In this document: piece by piece, positions 1 through 8,289 of the stretch
How the letters are laid out: every line of letters begins with the position of its first letter
How positions within the stretch are numbered: position 1 is the stretch's first letter
Origin: Acidimicrobiia bacterium
GTDB lineage: Bacteria > Actinomycetota > Acidimicrobiia > Acidimicrobiales > Aldehydirespiratoraceae
NCBI GenBank assembly: GCA_024421085.1
Contig: JAHQYN010000007.1
Location: 1 to 53,781 of the forward strand
Direction of reading: 5' to 3'
Length of the DNA: 53,781 nucleotides
Notes under the pieces: generated by a model
Databases searched by the model: none
What the model saw: the letters and a program-made list of their open reading frames with translations, nothing else
Told to the model about the DNA's origin: nothing
Program-made: the position numbers and the translations under genes

Positions 1-1
1 C

Positions 2-115
2 GAGACCGTCCCCGACGTGCCCGGCTTTGGCGCGTCCGAGTCCGTCCCCGACGCGCCCGGCTTCGACACCCCCGGCCCCGAAGAGCCCGAGGCCGGCGCG
101 CCCACACTCGGTTAG
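2..115 (+). CDS. C-terminal end of an upstream protein (partial at window edge), ...ETVPDVPGFGASESVPDAPGFDTPGPEEPEAGAPTLG*
   Basis: Open frame from the left edge to TAG at 113-115, with an internal amino-acid repeat (SVPDAPGF). Confidence 0.5.
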   Translation, partial: ETVPDVPGFGASESVPDAPGFDTPGPEEPEAGAPTLG

Positions 116-122
116 GGGCGCA

Positions 123-1130
123 GTGGAGCGCCCGCCGCAGACCCTCGCTGAGGTCGGCTATGAACTGCCGGCCGCGGCGATCGCCCAGACACCGCTCGCG
201 CGGCGCGACGAGGCGCGTCTGCTGGTCGATCACGACAATGAGATCCTGCACCGCCGCGTCCATGAGCTGCCGGAACTGCTCTCCGAAGGCGATCTTGTCG
301 TCGTCAACAACACCCGTGTGCTCCCCGCACGTATTCGGCTTCGCCGGTCCAGCGGCGGCGCGGTCGAGGTGCTCCTTTTGGAGCAGCTCGACGAGCGGCG
401 CTGGGAGGCGCTGGTACGACCCAGCCGCAGGCTCGAGGCGGGGTCGGTCGTGGCCAACGCTGCCATGTCTGTGGTGATCGGGGAGGACCTCGGCGAGGGG
501 CGTCGCATCGTTGTCCCCGAGGTCGGTGACCGCCGACTCCTCGACGTCCTCGACGATGTCGGCCTGCCACCGTTGCCGCCCTACATCGAGCGGCAGATCG
601 CCGATCCGGAGCGCTATCAGACCGTCTATGGACAACGTCCCGTGTCGGCCGCGGCGCCTACCGCCGGTCTGCACCTGACTGAGTCTGTGCTGTCGGGCCT
701 CAGAGCGAAAGGAGCCAAGGTCGCAACGGTCGAGTTGGCAGTCGGTCTCGACACCTTCAGGCCAATCACCGCGGAGCGCCTCGACGACCATCGGATGCAC
801 AGCGAGTGGTACTCGATCCCAGAGTCCACGCAACGGCTCGTGCGCGGCGCGGACCGGGTCGTGGCGATCGGCACGACCGTGGTCAGGGCGCTGGAGACTT
901 GGGGGCGCGGCGGCCCGCCCGAGGGCCGCAGCAGCCTGTTCATTCGACGCCCCTTCGAGTGGTCGCTGGTCGACTTGTTGATGACCAACTTCCATCTCCC
1001 CGCCTCGACGCTGCTGTGCATGATCGACGCCTTCGTCGGCCCCCGCTGGCGAGAACTCTATGCCGAGGCGCTGGCGCAGAACTACCGGTTCCTGAGTTTC
1101 GGCGACGCCATGCTCTGCGAACGCCGCTGA
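123..1130 (+). CDS. queA: S-adenosylmethionine:tRNA ribosyltransferase-isomerase (queuosine biosynthesis)
   Basis: YELPAAAIAQTPLARRDEARLLV, VVNNTRVLPARI, AAPTAGLHLTESVL, TNFHLPASTLLCMIDAFVG motifs; GTG start at 123 preferred over the track start at 27. Confidence 0.93.
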   Translation: MERPPQTLAEVGYELPAAAIAQTPLARRDEARLLVDHDNEILHRRVHELPELLSEGDLVVVNNTRVLPARIRLRRSSGGAVEVLLLEQLDERRWEALVRPSRRLEAGSVVANAAMSVVIGEDLGEGRRIVVPEVGDRRLLDVLDDVGLPPLPPYIERQIADPERYQTVYGQRPVSAAAPTAGLHLTESVLSGLRAKGAKVATVELAVGLDTFRPITAERLDDHRMHSEWYSIPESTQRLVRGADRVVAIGTTVVRALETWGRGGPPEGRSSLFIRRPFEWSLVDLLMTNFHLPASTLLCMIDAFVGPRWRELYAEALAQNYRFLSFGDAMLCERR

Positions 1131-1186
1131 TCACACGTCGATCACCCCACCCAAATCGCCCCACTCAAATCCCAGCCCATGCACGA

Positions 1187-1588
1187 TCACAGATAGTGTC
1201 CTGAACTTGCCCGCGGCCGGCTCGCACTCGCTGCGACCGCTATCCAGGCCACCACCGTGGTCGGCAGGTAGAAGACACCAATCGAGGCGGCCCCGAGCAG
1301 TGTCAGCACGGTGAGCAGTACCGCCGAGGTGACGACCGCTCCGCGTCTCGGGAAGACGATTCCGACGGCCGCGACGAAAACCGGCACTGCCAGCACAGCG
1401 AGCGCAGCCAGTCCCTGGCTCTGGAGCAGGGACTCGCGGCCGGTCGTGCACGTCTCGGTACCACCGGCGAATGCCTGACACGATGCCGTCGAAGAGATCG
1501 GAAGCAGGGAGAGCACCACGCCGGTCACCAACGCGGCGAGCAGGGTCAGCCAAACCCAGCGATTTCGGTCGAAATCCCACATGGGCAT
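1187..1588 (-). CDS. Small hypothetical membrane protein (133 aa)
   Basis: ORF with several hydrophobic segments (WLTLLAALVTGVVLSLLPI, LAALAVLAVPVFVAAVGIVF, VLLTVLTLLGAASIGVFYL). Confidence 0.6.
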   Translation of the reverse strand: MPMWDFDRNRWVWLTLLAALVTGVVLSLLPISSTASCQAFAGGTETCTTGRESLLQSQGLAALAVLAVPVFVAAVGIVFPRRGAVVTSAVLLTVLTLLGAASIGVFYLPTTVVAWIAVAASASRPRASSGHYL

Positions 1589-1865
1589 AGAAACCTCTTT
1601 TCGCCGAGCCGATGCCCGAAGCGTAGCACGCGCCCAGCGTCGCTCACTCCGGCGAGCCGGGTGCGGGTCGTTGGCCAGCGTGGGACTGGTAGCGGTCTAC
1701 CAGCCAGGAGTTGAACTGGGCCAGCACGCCCTACTGCCGGGAGAAACGGCCGCGGGCGCGGTTCCGAGTCGAACGCTGTATCGATCTCGAAGCAGCGGAA
1801 CTCGGCGGCTGAAAGCGCCGCTGGGGGCGGGGTCGGGCCGCCGGGGGGCCCAACGTTGGTAGTCG

Positions 1866-3689
1866 TCACCTCGAGGCTCTCAGCTTTTCGATCTCGGCGA
1901 CCAGCAGGGGAAGCACTGCCTGCCAGTCGCCGACGATGCCGGCGTCGGCATGCTCCCAAGCGGGCGCGTCGGGATCGTTGGTGATCGCCAGCACGCAGGA
2001 GGCACCGCGGACACCCACGGTGTGGTTGAACGTGCCGCTGGCGCCGACCATGACGAACAGCCGTGGTGCAATGCTGCGCCCGGTTATGCCGATCTGGCGA
2101 GCATGGGGCATCCAGCCGTTGTCGGTGACCTTGCGGGTGCAGCCCAGTTCAGCGTTGAGGAGCCTCACCAGAGGGTCAAGTTTCGGATAGTCCGCAGGGT
2201 CGACTCCCTGTCCCACTGCGATGACTGACGCAGCATCGGCCAGGATGTCGATGTCGTCGTCGCGCCGACGGCCTGTCACCTTGACCCGGCCCTTCGGGAC
2301 CACCTCGACGACCTCTTGAGAGGGCACACTCAACTCGCTGGGGGCAAGGCCTTGCGGCGCGGGCAGAACACCGGCGCGCACCGTCACCAACTGCACCGGT
2401 GTACGGGTGTGAACCGCAACAATAAGTTGCCCGCCGAAAGCTGATTTCCAGGCCACGAGGCGCCCGTCCTCCACGTCGAACTCCACGGCGTCACCGACCA
2501 GCCCCGCTTGGAGGTGGGCGGCCGCCCGTGAAGCAACCTCCCTGCCGGTGGAGGTGCCGGGCACCAATATCGCCCAAGGCCGCCGGTCGCCGGCCCACGT
2601 TGCCAGAGCAGCGGCGATGTCCTCTGCGACCGCCGCTCCGGCGAGGCGGACGATGTGGTCTGCTCCGTAGGCCGCCAGGAACTCGGAGTCGATGGCCGGA
2701 GCGCCCGATGCGCTGCCCATGCCGTCAGGCAGGACCGCTGCGGTCGACCCGTTGATCTCGCCTGCCAGCAGGCCCGCGGCACCGAGCAACTCGCACAGCA
2801 TCTTGGTGCGTCCTGGTTCGGCGAGCACCGCCACCACCCCGCCGGGACCTCCCGGGGAGCGGACGAGCCTCGGTTCGGTGGGTTTGTCGGACGCCTCGAA
2901 GCCTCCCTTGTCGGCGATGATGCGCACGGCGCGGCGGACCTGTTCGGCCAGTGGGAGCCCTCTTTCGACGTAGCGCTTTCGGTCCACTGCCAGCATTCTG
3001 GTCTTGCCGACCCAGGTGGGACTCCCGGCCCCGCCCCAGGGCCCCGCGCCCAACGCTGCGGCGTCCACGTAGCGAATACGCTCGGCGGGCACCAGAGACC
3101 TTCGGGGTGGAGGGACCTTGCTGGGCTCGCAGAGCCGCTCAGCACACGACAGCACCGCCGGCAGCGATATCTCGCAGTCGACCCACTGGTCGTCGAGCTC
3201 ACATCCCAGGACCAGGCGACCGTCATCGAGCGCAAGGGACTTGACCGCTGTGGCGAACGGCAGGTCGAGCAGCTCAGCGATCTGCGGCGGCACTTGGCCG
3301 GTGTCGGCGTCAACGGAGCTCTTGCCGCACAGAATCATGTCGAAAGGGCCCGCATTGTCGAGTGCCGCCGCCACCGCTCGGGCAGTCGCAAGCGTGTCTG
3401 AGCCGGCGAACGCCTGGTCGGTGATCAGCACGGCACCTGTCTCCACACCACGGTCGAGCCCCCAGGCGACCGCCTCGCGCAGCACGTCGTGCGCACTCGG
3501 CGGGCCCAGAGTGAACACGGTCACCGAACCGTCGGGCCTCTGCGAGGCGATCTCGACAGACTTCGACACCGCCCGCCGACAGTAGGCGCTCATCTCCAAT
3601 TCCCTGCCCGAGCGAATCAGCCTTCCGTCTGCACCCAACGCCATCTCCGCAATGGCAGGCACCTGCTTGACGAGCACCGCGATCCTCAT
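1866..3689 (-). CDS. Electron transfer flavoprotein, beta and alpha subunits fused in one ORF
   Basis: N-term MRIAVLVKQVP (FixA/EtfB-like); C-term FAD domain TRKVTDNGWMPHARQIGITGRSIAPRLFVMVGAS...AITNDPDAPAWEHADAGIVGDWQAVLP (FixB/EtfA-like). Confidence 0.88.
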   Translation of the reverse strand: MRIAVLVKQVPAIAEMALGADGRLIRSGRELEMSAYCRRAVSKSVEIASQRPDGSVTVFTLGPPSAHDVLREAVAWGLDRGVETGAVLITDQAFAGSDTLATARAVAAALDNAGPFDMILCGKSSVDADTGQVPPQIAELLDLPFATAVKSLALDDGRLVLGCELDDQWVDCEISLPAVLSCAERLCEPSKVPPPRRSLVPAERIRYVDAAALGAGPWGGAGSPTWVGKTRMLAVDRKRYVERGLPLAEQVRRAVRIIADKGGFEASDKPTEPRLVRSPGGPGGVVAVLAEPGRTKMLCELLGAAGLLAGEINGSTAAVLPDGMGSASGAPAIDSEFLAAYGADHIVRLAGAAVAEDIAAALATWAGDRRPWAILVPGTSTGREVASRAAAHLQAGLVGDAVEFDVEDGRLVAWKSAFGGQLIVAVHTRTPVQLVTVRAGVLPAPQGLAPSELSVPSQEVVEVVPKGRVKVTGRRRDDDIDILADAASVIAVGQGVDPADYPKLDPLVRLLNAELGCTRKVTDNGWMPHARQIGITGRSIAPRLFVMVGASGTFNHTVGVRGASCVLAITNDPDAPAWEHADAGIVGDWQAVLPLLVAEIEKLRASR

Positions 3690-3779
3690 AAGTCCGCCCA
3701 CCGTATCCGGCTGGCGGACGGGAACTGGAACCAAGCTCAACCGTCGTCGAGTCGCAGGTCCGGTCGATCAGCGGATGCA

Positions 3780-3968
3780 TTCCGGTCACCACACCTCTCG
3801 TCGGCTGATGCACAGCACGACCTCACGAAGGTCAGGGGGCCACCGACGCTTTCCGGTCACCACACCCAGGTCCAGAGGTCTCGGTCCGGTGTCGCCGCCG
3901 GGGGTCAGGGGCCACCGACACTTTTCGGTCACCACACCTCTCGTCGGCTGGTGCGCAGCACTACGGCG
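3780..3968. repeat. Degenerate direct repeats including a copy of the 3' end of the adjacent permease gene
   Basis: GGTCACCACACCTCTCGTCGGCTGrTGCrCAGCACkAC near 3783 and 3928; GTCAGGGG(G)CCACCGACrCTTTtCGGTCACCACACC near 3831 and 3905. Confidence 0.85.
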
Positions 3969-5008
3969 AAGAACGGCGCGCCGATGAACGCGGTCACGAC
4001 GCCGATCGGAAGTTCCGCCGGCTGCAGAATGGTGCGGGCGGTCAGATCGGCCAAGACCATGAACGCCCCGCCGAAGAGGATCGACAGCGGGATCAGCACG
4101 CGATGGCTCGCTCCGAACACCAGACGGACCGTGTGCGGCACGATGATTCCGACAAATCCGATCAGCCCCGTGACAGACACGGCGGCGGCTGCGCCGAGTG
4201 AGGAGACGATGACCACGACGGCGCGGATCCGGCGGGGTTTTAGGCCGAGCGACGCAGCCTCCTCGTCGCCCACCGAGAGAACGTCGAGTGCGCGGCGGTA
4301 ACGCAGCACGACTACCGCCGTCAACAGGAAATACGGCGTCATCAGTGCCGGTTCCGACCACCCTGAGGTGGCGATGTGGCCGAGGATCCACGAGTAGACC
4401 TCTCTGATCACGTCGGTGTTCGACTGCAGCACGTAGGTCTGGCAGGCGGTGAGGAAACTTGCCACCGCAACCCCTGCAAGCACCAGCGAGACCGTCGAGT
4501 GCCCGCCCAGGTGGCCCGCGAGATATGACGCTCCGACTGCGATCAGCGCTCCGGCGAAAGCAGCCGCCGGGACCGGATCTGTCAACCCGGCGCCGTCGCC
4601 GAGTCCCTCGGTGATGGCGATCGTCGCGCCCAGCCCCGCGCCCGCGGCGATCCCGAGCAGGTAGGGGTCTGCCAGGGGGTTCCGAAACGCTCCCTGGTAT
4701 GCCGCGCCGCTGAGGGAGAGCGTCGCCCCGACCAGCAGGCCCAGAACCACACGCGGCAGCCGGATCTTGTCGATGATCGCCTGATGGGGCTCCGACAACC
4801 CGGAGTCGATGCTCAATCCCGGAACACCGTCGAGCAACTCCTTGGCAACGCTGCCGAAGGCCAGGTCAACGGGCCCTACCGTCAACCCCAGCGTGACCGC
4901 GGCGATCGTTGCACCGAACCCGGCCACCGTCGCCCCGACGGTGAGCCGCGAACCCGCGAGCGCCTGCTGGGTGCTCGCGGGCGACGGCGACCGGTCGGGT
5001 CTCAACAC
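3929..5008 (-). CDS. btuC: FecCD-family ABC permease (cobalamin/iron-siderophore type, BtuC-like)
   Basis: LPRVVLGLLVGATLSLSGAAYQGAFRNPLADPYLLGIAAGAGLGA; multi-TM; downstream of a B12 riboswitch. Confidence 0.88.
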   Translation of the reverse strand: MLRPDRSPSPASTQQALAGSRLTVGATVAGFGATIAAVTLGLTVGPVDLAFGSVAKELLDGVPGLSIDSGLSEPHQAIIDKIRLPRVVLGLLVGATLSLSGAAYQGAFRNPLADPYLLGIAAGAGLGATIAITEGLGDGAGLTDPVPAAAFAGALIAVGASYLAGHLGGHSTVSLVLAGVAVASFLTACQTYVLQSNTDVIREVYSWILGHIATSGWSEPALMTPYFLLTAVVVLRYRRALDVLSVGDEEAASLGLKPRRIRAVVVIVSSLGAAAAVSVTGLIGFVGIIVPHTVRLVFGASHRVLIPLSILFGGAFMVLADLTARTILQPAELPIGVVTAFIGAPFFAVVLRTSRREVW

Positions 5009-5974
5009 CTACAGGTTCCTGACCGCTTCGGAGATCGCGGCTATGAACTCGACGATCCGCGGCCCCCAGCGGCTGGCTGTGTCGTCGCTCAGTTCGATGA
5101 CGTTGCCGTTCTGCACTGCCCTCAACTGCTCCCAAGCCGGGCGCTCGGCCACGGTGGACGCGTCCTGTCCGCAGCAGAGCGTGTCAGCGAGGAAGATCAG
5201 GTCGGGGTCTGTGTCGATGAGGTATTCGTCGCTGAGCTGGGGATAGCCGAAGGCGGACCCGTCCGCATCGGCAGGATCGGCCACGTTCTCCAATCCGAAC
5301 AGGGCGTAGACTGCGCCGACGAAAGTTGTGCTGGTGACCGAATACAGAGTCGGGTCCAGTTCGTGGAAGTAGCTGAGGCCCGTTGCGTCGGGTGCGCCGG
5401 CGATCAGCGACTCGATCTCGGTCTGCATTCGACTTACGACGGTGCGGGCATCGCTTGAGTGGCCGGTCACTTCGCCGATCTCGAGGATCTGCGCGAAGGT
5501 GTCGTCCAGTGAGGTCGCCGCGTCTTGAACGAGCACTTCGATGCCCAGTGCCTCCAGGCCTGCCTGCACGTCACCGCCCGACACCATGACGACGATGTCG
5601 GGCTCATAGGCGGCGATCGCCTCCACGTTGGGGCTGAATCCGTCGAGGTCGGTGACCGGGGCCTCGTCGGGGTAGTCCGAGTACTGGTCGACGGCTACCA
5701 CCAGGTCCCCGGCCCCGACGGCGAACAGCATCTCGGTGGCCGTCGGTGAGAGTGAGACGATCCGCAGCGGGGCTTCGGCCGTCTCCGCGCTGCCGGAGGC
5801 AGTCTCCGCGCCAGTCTCCGCGCCAGTCTCCGCGCCGCCCTGTTCGCCGGTGGTGCCGTCGTCGTTAGACGTTGCGGGGGTGCGGTCGCCAGTCTGTTCG
5901 CTCGCGCTGCCGGTGTCGCCGCATGCCGTGGCGAACAGGAGCAGGGCTAGCACCACGGTTGATATTCGCTTCAT
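5009..5974 (-). CDS. btuF: Periplasmic cobalamin-type binding lipoprotein (BtuF-like)
   Basis: Lipobox LLLFATACGD; PLRIVSLSPTATEMLFAVGAGDLVVAVDQYSDYPDEA typical of the TroA/BtuF family. Confidence 0.87.
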   Translation of the reverse strand: MKRISTVVLALLLFATACGDTGSASEQTGDRTPATSNDDGTTGEQGGAETGAETGAETASGSAETAEAPLRIVSLSPTATEMLFAVGAGDLVVAVDQYSDYPDEAPVTDLDGFSPNVEAIAAYEPDIVVMVSGGDVQAGLEALGIEVLVQDAATSLDDTFAQILEIGEVTGHSSDARTVVSRMQTEIESLIAGAPDATGLSYFHELDPTLYSVTSTTFVGAVYALFGLENVADPADADGSAFGYPQLSDEYLIDTDPDLIFLADTLCCGQDASTVAERPAWEQLRAVQNGNVIELSDDTASRWGPRIVEFIAAISEAVRNL

Positions 5975-6064
5975 TCGGGTCCTCCCTTTCGGATTGAGGT
6001 CGCGGCTCGAGGTCGTGGCACGAGCGACAGGAGGATCCGGTCACACGAGCCGTCCCTTCCTCGA

Positions 6065-6215
6065 GGGTCGGTCCGTTGCGTTCGCTTCGAGGCGTCCGGA
6101 CTTGTCCTGCTCACCGGAGTGAGTCGACTTCACCGTTGCGGGACAGTGCCGGATTCGAACCGGCTTCGCTCTGACGAACAGGCGCAGCCTAGGCGCGATC
6201 AATCCGTTCGCGTGG
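6065..6215 (-). promoter_or_regulatory. Cobalamin (AdoCbl) riboswitch upstream of btuF
   Basis: Minus strand GAAGCCGGTTCGAATCCGGCACTGTCCCGCAACGGTGA...GAGCAGGACAAGTCCGGACGCC matches the B12-box consensus (GCCGGTG.AATCCGG..CTG.CCCGCaAC.GT ... AGTCcGGA.rCC). Confidence 0.85.
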
Positions 6216-6244
6216 TGATCGGGCCGGCAAGTCTGCGGCCTGGA

Positions 6245-7171
6245 TCAGGAGACCGTGAGCTGCGCCAGCAGCCGCCCAGAACCCTCGAGCTCGACTTCGA
6301 ACACGCCTGGGATGTCCGCGGTGAAGCTGAAGTTCAACGGTCGGCCCGGCGAGACCGAGCGCAGGATGTCGTAGCCGTGCACATGCACTTCCTCGGTGAC
6401 ATCGGAGGTGACGGTCACGGCGACTTCGGAGTTGAGAGCGACCCCGACCCGCTGGTGACCGCCGACCGGTTCGCCGTCGACGATCTCAATGGAGACAGTC
6501 TGGGCGGGGTTCGTCCCCTCGCCCGAGCCGGTGCCCGCTGACTCTGCTGAATCCATGCTGGACATGTCTTGTCCGGTCGGATCCTGGGCACCCGTGGAGC
6601 CGTCGGTCGCCAGGGTCGCCTGGTCAGCTGAGACTTCCAGAGTCACGGTGTCGTCAACGACGACTCCGTCGATCGCCATGGCCGAATGGTCGTTGGAGGA
6701 CAGCTCGACGCGGACCTCGTGAGTGCCGGCCGCCAGCGGGGGCATCTGATGCCACTCCCCGTAGAGGCGCATGACCTTTACGCCGTCGATGTAGAGGTGC
6801 ATGTGACCCTCGCCGTCGACATGGGCGGTGCTCACGTTCTCGGGGGCGATGCGGAAGTTGCTGGGCGCGCTGTGCAGGAGCCAGCCCCCCGCGGGGTCCT
6901 CGAGGACGCGCAGCGACACCGAGGGGTAGGGCTCCACCGCCGGCGTCGTGGCAGCGCCGTGAGCGTGCTGGTGCCCGTCTGCGACAGCAGCTTCGCCGCT
7001 CGGCGCCATCGTGTCGGCAGGGACCTCTCGGGTTTGTTGCGCCGTAGTCGGGGGGGCGGTCTCTGCCGCGGTCGTCTCTTGCGCGGCGGGTTGGGAGTTG
7101 TTGCCGCAGGCCGTGCAGAACAGCACCACCGCAACAGCTGTCGCTAAGCATCGCTTGGCGTGAGCATTCAT
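6245..7171 (-). CDS. His/Met-containing lipoprotein of unknown function
   Basis: Start MNAHAKRCLATAVAVVLFCTACGNN (lipobox); C-terminal beta-rich, cupredoxin-like segment HVHGYDILRSVSPGRPLNFSFTADIPGVFEVELEGSG. Confidence 0.65.
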   Translation of the reverse strand: MNAHAKRCLATAVAVVLFCTACGNNSQPAAQETTAAETAPPTTAQQTREVPADTMAPSGEAAVADGHQHAHGAATTPAVEPYPSVSLRVLEDPAGGWLLHSAPSNFRIAPENVSTAHVDGEGHMHLYIDGVKVMRLYGEWHQMPPLAAGTHEVRVELSSNDHSAMAIDGVVVDDTVTLEVSADQATLATDGSTGAQDPTGQDMSSMDSAESAGTGSGEGTNPAQTVSIEIVDGEPVGGHQRVGVALNSEVAVTVTSDVTEEVHVHGYDILRSVSPGRPLNFSFTADIPGVFEVELEGSGRLLAQLTVS

Positions 7172-7419
7172 GGGAGGAGGTCCTTGTGGATTTCGGCATT
7201 CAACGGGCACCGGCACCGACGGGCGGTCCGCGGGCAACAGCACCGTTGCGGTCAAGGCTAAGTTCACCGAGGCTCAATTCTAGTTAGCATCGCGCGGGAA
7301 TCACCCGAGCCGTTCCAAAGGCTGGCGGCCGAGCAGTTCCAGCGCGCAGGGTGCGGTCTCGTGGCGCCGGATTCGCCCGGGCCGCTCACCGGGCAGCCAA
7401 CTGGGCGGCCTCCCTCGCA

Positions 7420-8289
7420 TCAGCGACAGGTTCTATGCGGGCCCTCCTTGTGCGGAGGAAGCGCGCAGTGGGTGCGAGCTCTCGGCATCCATGCCCCGCA
7501 CTTGCTGTTCGGGACGGGCGCTACGCGGGGTGCTCCAAGGTCGCTGGCGGCATCGACGGTCTTGCGAAACTCCTTGTCGGAAGTGTCAGCGATGTATTCG
7601 AGGATTTGCGGTGCCCGCCGTTCAAGGTGGGCAAGCACGTCAATTCGCCGAGTTTCAAAACGTGGATCCGCTTGCAGTTGCCCGGGATCGGCTAGCAACC
7701 CGACAATCCGCTTGAGGATATGGGGGTTCGGGTCGTCTGTATAGTCGAACTTGCGCTTGTAGAACTCAATCCCATCCTCCAGAGAGTAGTTGGTCATCTG
7801 GTCGATCGAGGTGACGTCGATGTAGTCGCGCAGCTTTGGCCGATACATGATCACATCCAATTTGGTCGCCAAGATGTCGGGTATAGACCCGACAGGAACG
7901 TTGTCGACGGAGATGGGTTTCTCAAGCCATTTCATCTGTAAGGGATGTCGTTCTCCTGATTGTCTTGCCTGGAAGACATCTACCTTAATTCCTCCAATTA
8001 GTGCGAAATAATTACCGGTCTCACTGGCTAGAACCTCTTGCTCGTATGAGTGCCCAGCGGGGAATGCCTTGTCGAGGTGCTTGTGCATCTGGCGGTGCAG
8101 CGACCTGCCGGAGAAGTCCTTTAGCGTCATTATGTCCAAGTCCTCGCTGGCGCGGTGCTGCAGATGCAACGCGAGAGCAGTTCCTCCCATGAGGCGACCT
8201 GAAGTCTTGCGCGCCAGCACAGCGGCAAGCGGCCAGAGTTCTCGCAACTCTCTTGCTAGGAGATGCTCGTAGTCATCAATCAGCGACAC
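7420..8289 (-). CDS. AbiEii/AbiGii-type nucleotidyltransferase toxin
   Basis: LMGGTALALHLQHRASEDLDIMT nucleotidyltransferase signature, IGGIKVDVF, LATKLDVIMYRPKLRDYIDV; GTG start at 8289 overlaps the partner's stop. Confidence 0.85.
   Translation of the reverse strand: MSLIDDYEHLLARELRELWPLAAVLARKTSGRLMGGTALALHLQHRASEDLDIMTLKDFSGRSLHRQMHKHLDKAFPAGHSYEQEVLASETGNYFALIGGIKVDVFQARQSGERHPLQMKWLEKPISVDNVPVGSIPDILATKLDVIMYRPKLRDYIDVTSIDQMTNYSLEDGIEFYKRKFDYTDDPNPHILKRIVGLLADPGQLQADPRFETRRIDVLAHLERRAPQILEYIADTSDKEFRKTVDAASDLGAPRVAPVPNSKCGAWMPRARTHCALPPHKEGPHRTCR

Noticed and set aside
27-122. N-terminal extension of QueA in the ORF track
   Set aside because: This region is better read as the C-terminus of the upstream gene in another frame (stop at 113-115); the GTG at 123 is a more plausible queA start.
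1581-1862. Plus-strand ORF 93 aa between the small membrane protein and the ETF gene
   Set aside because: No recognisable motif, atypical composition, and overlapping minus-strand ORFs; left unannotated.
6140-6175. tRNA-like GGTTCGAATCC segment
   Set aside because: No acceptor or anticodon stems; the surrounding sequence fits the cobalamin riboswitch core on the minus strand.
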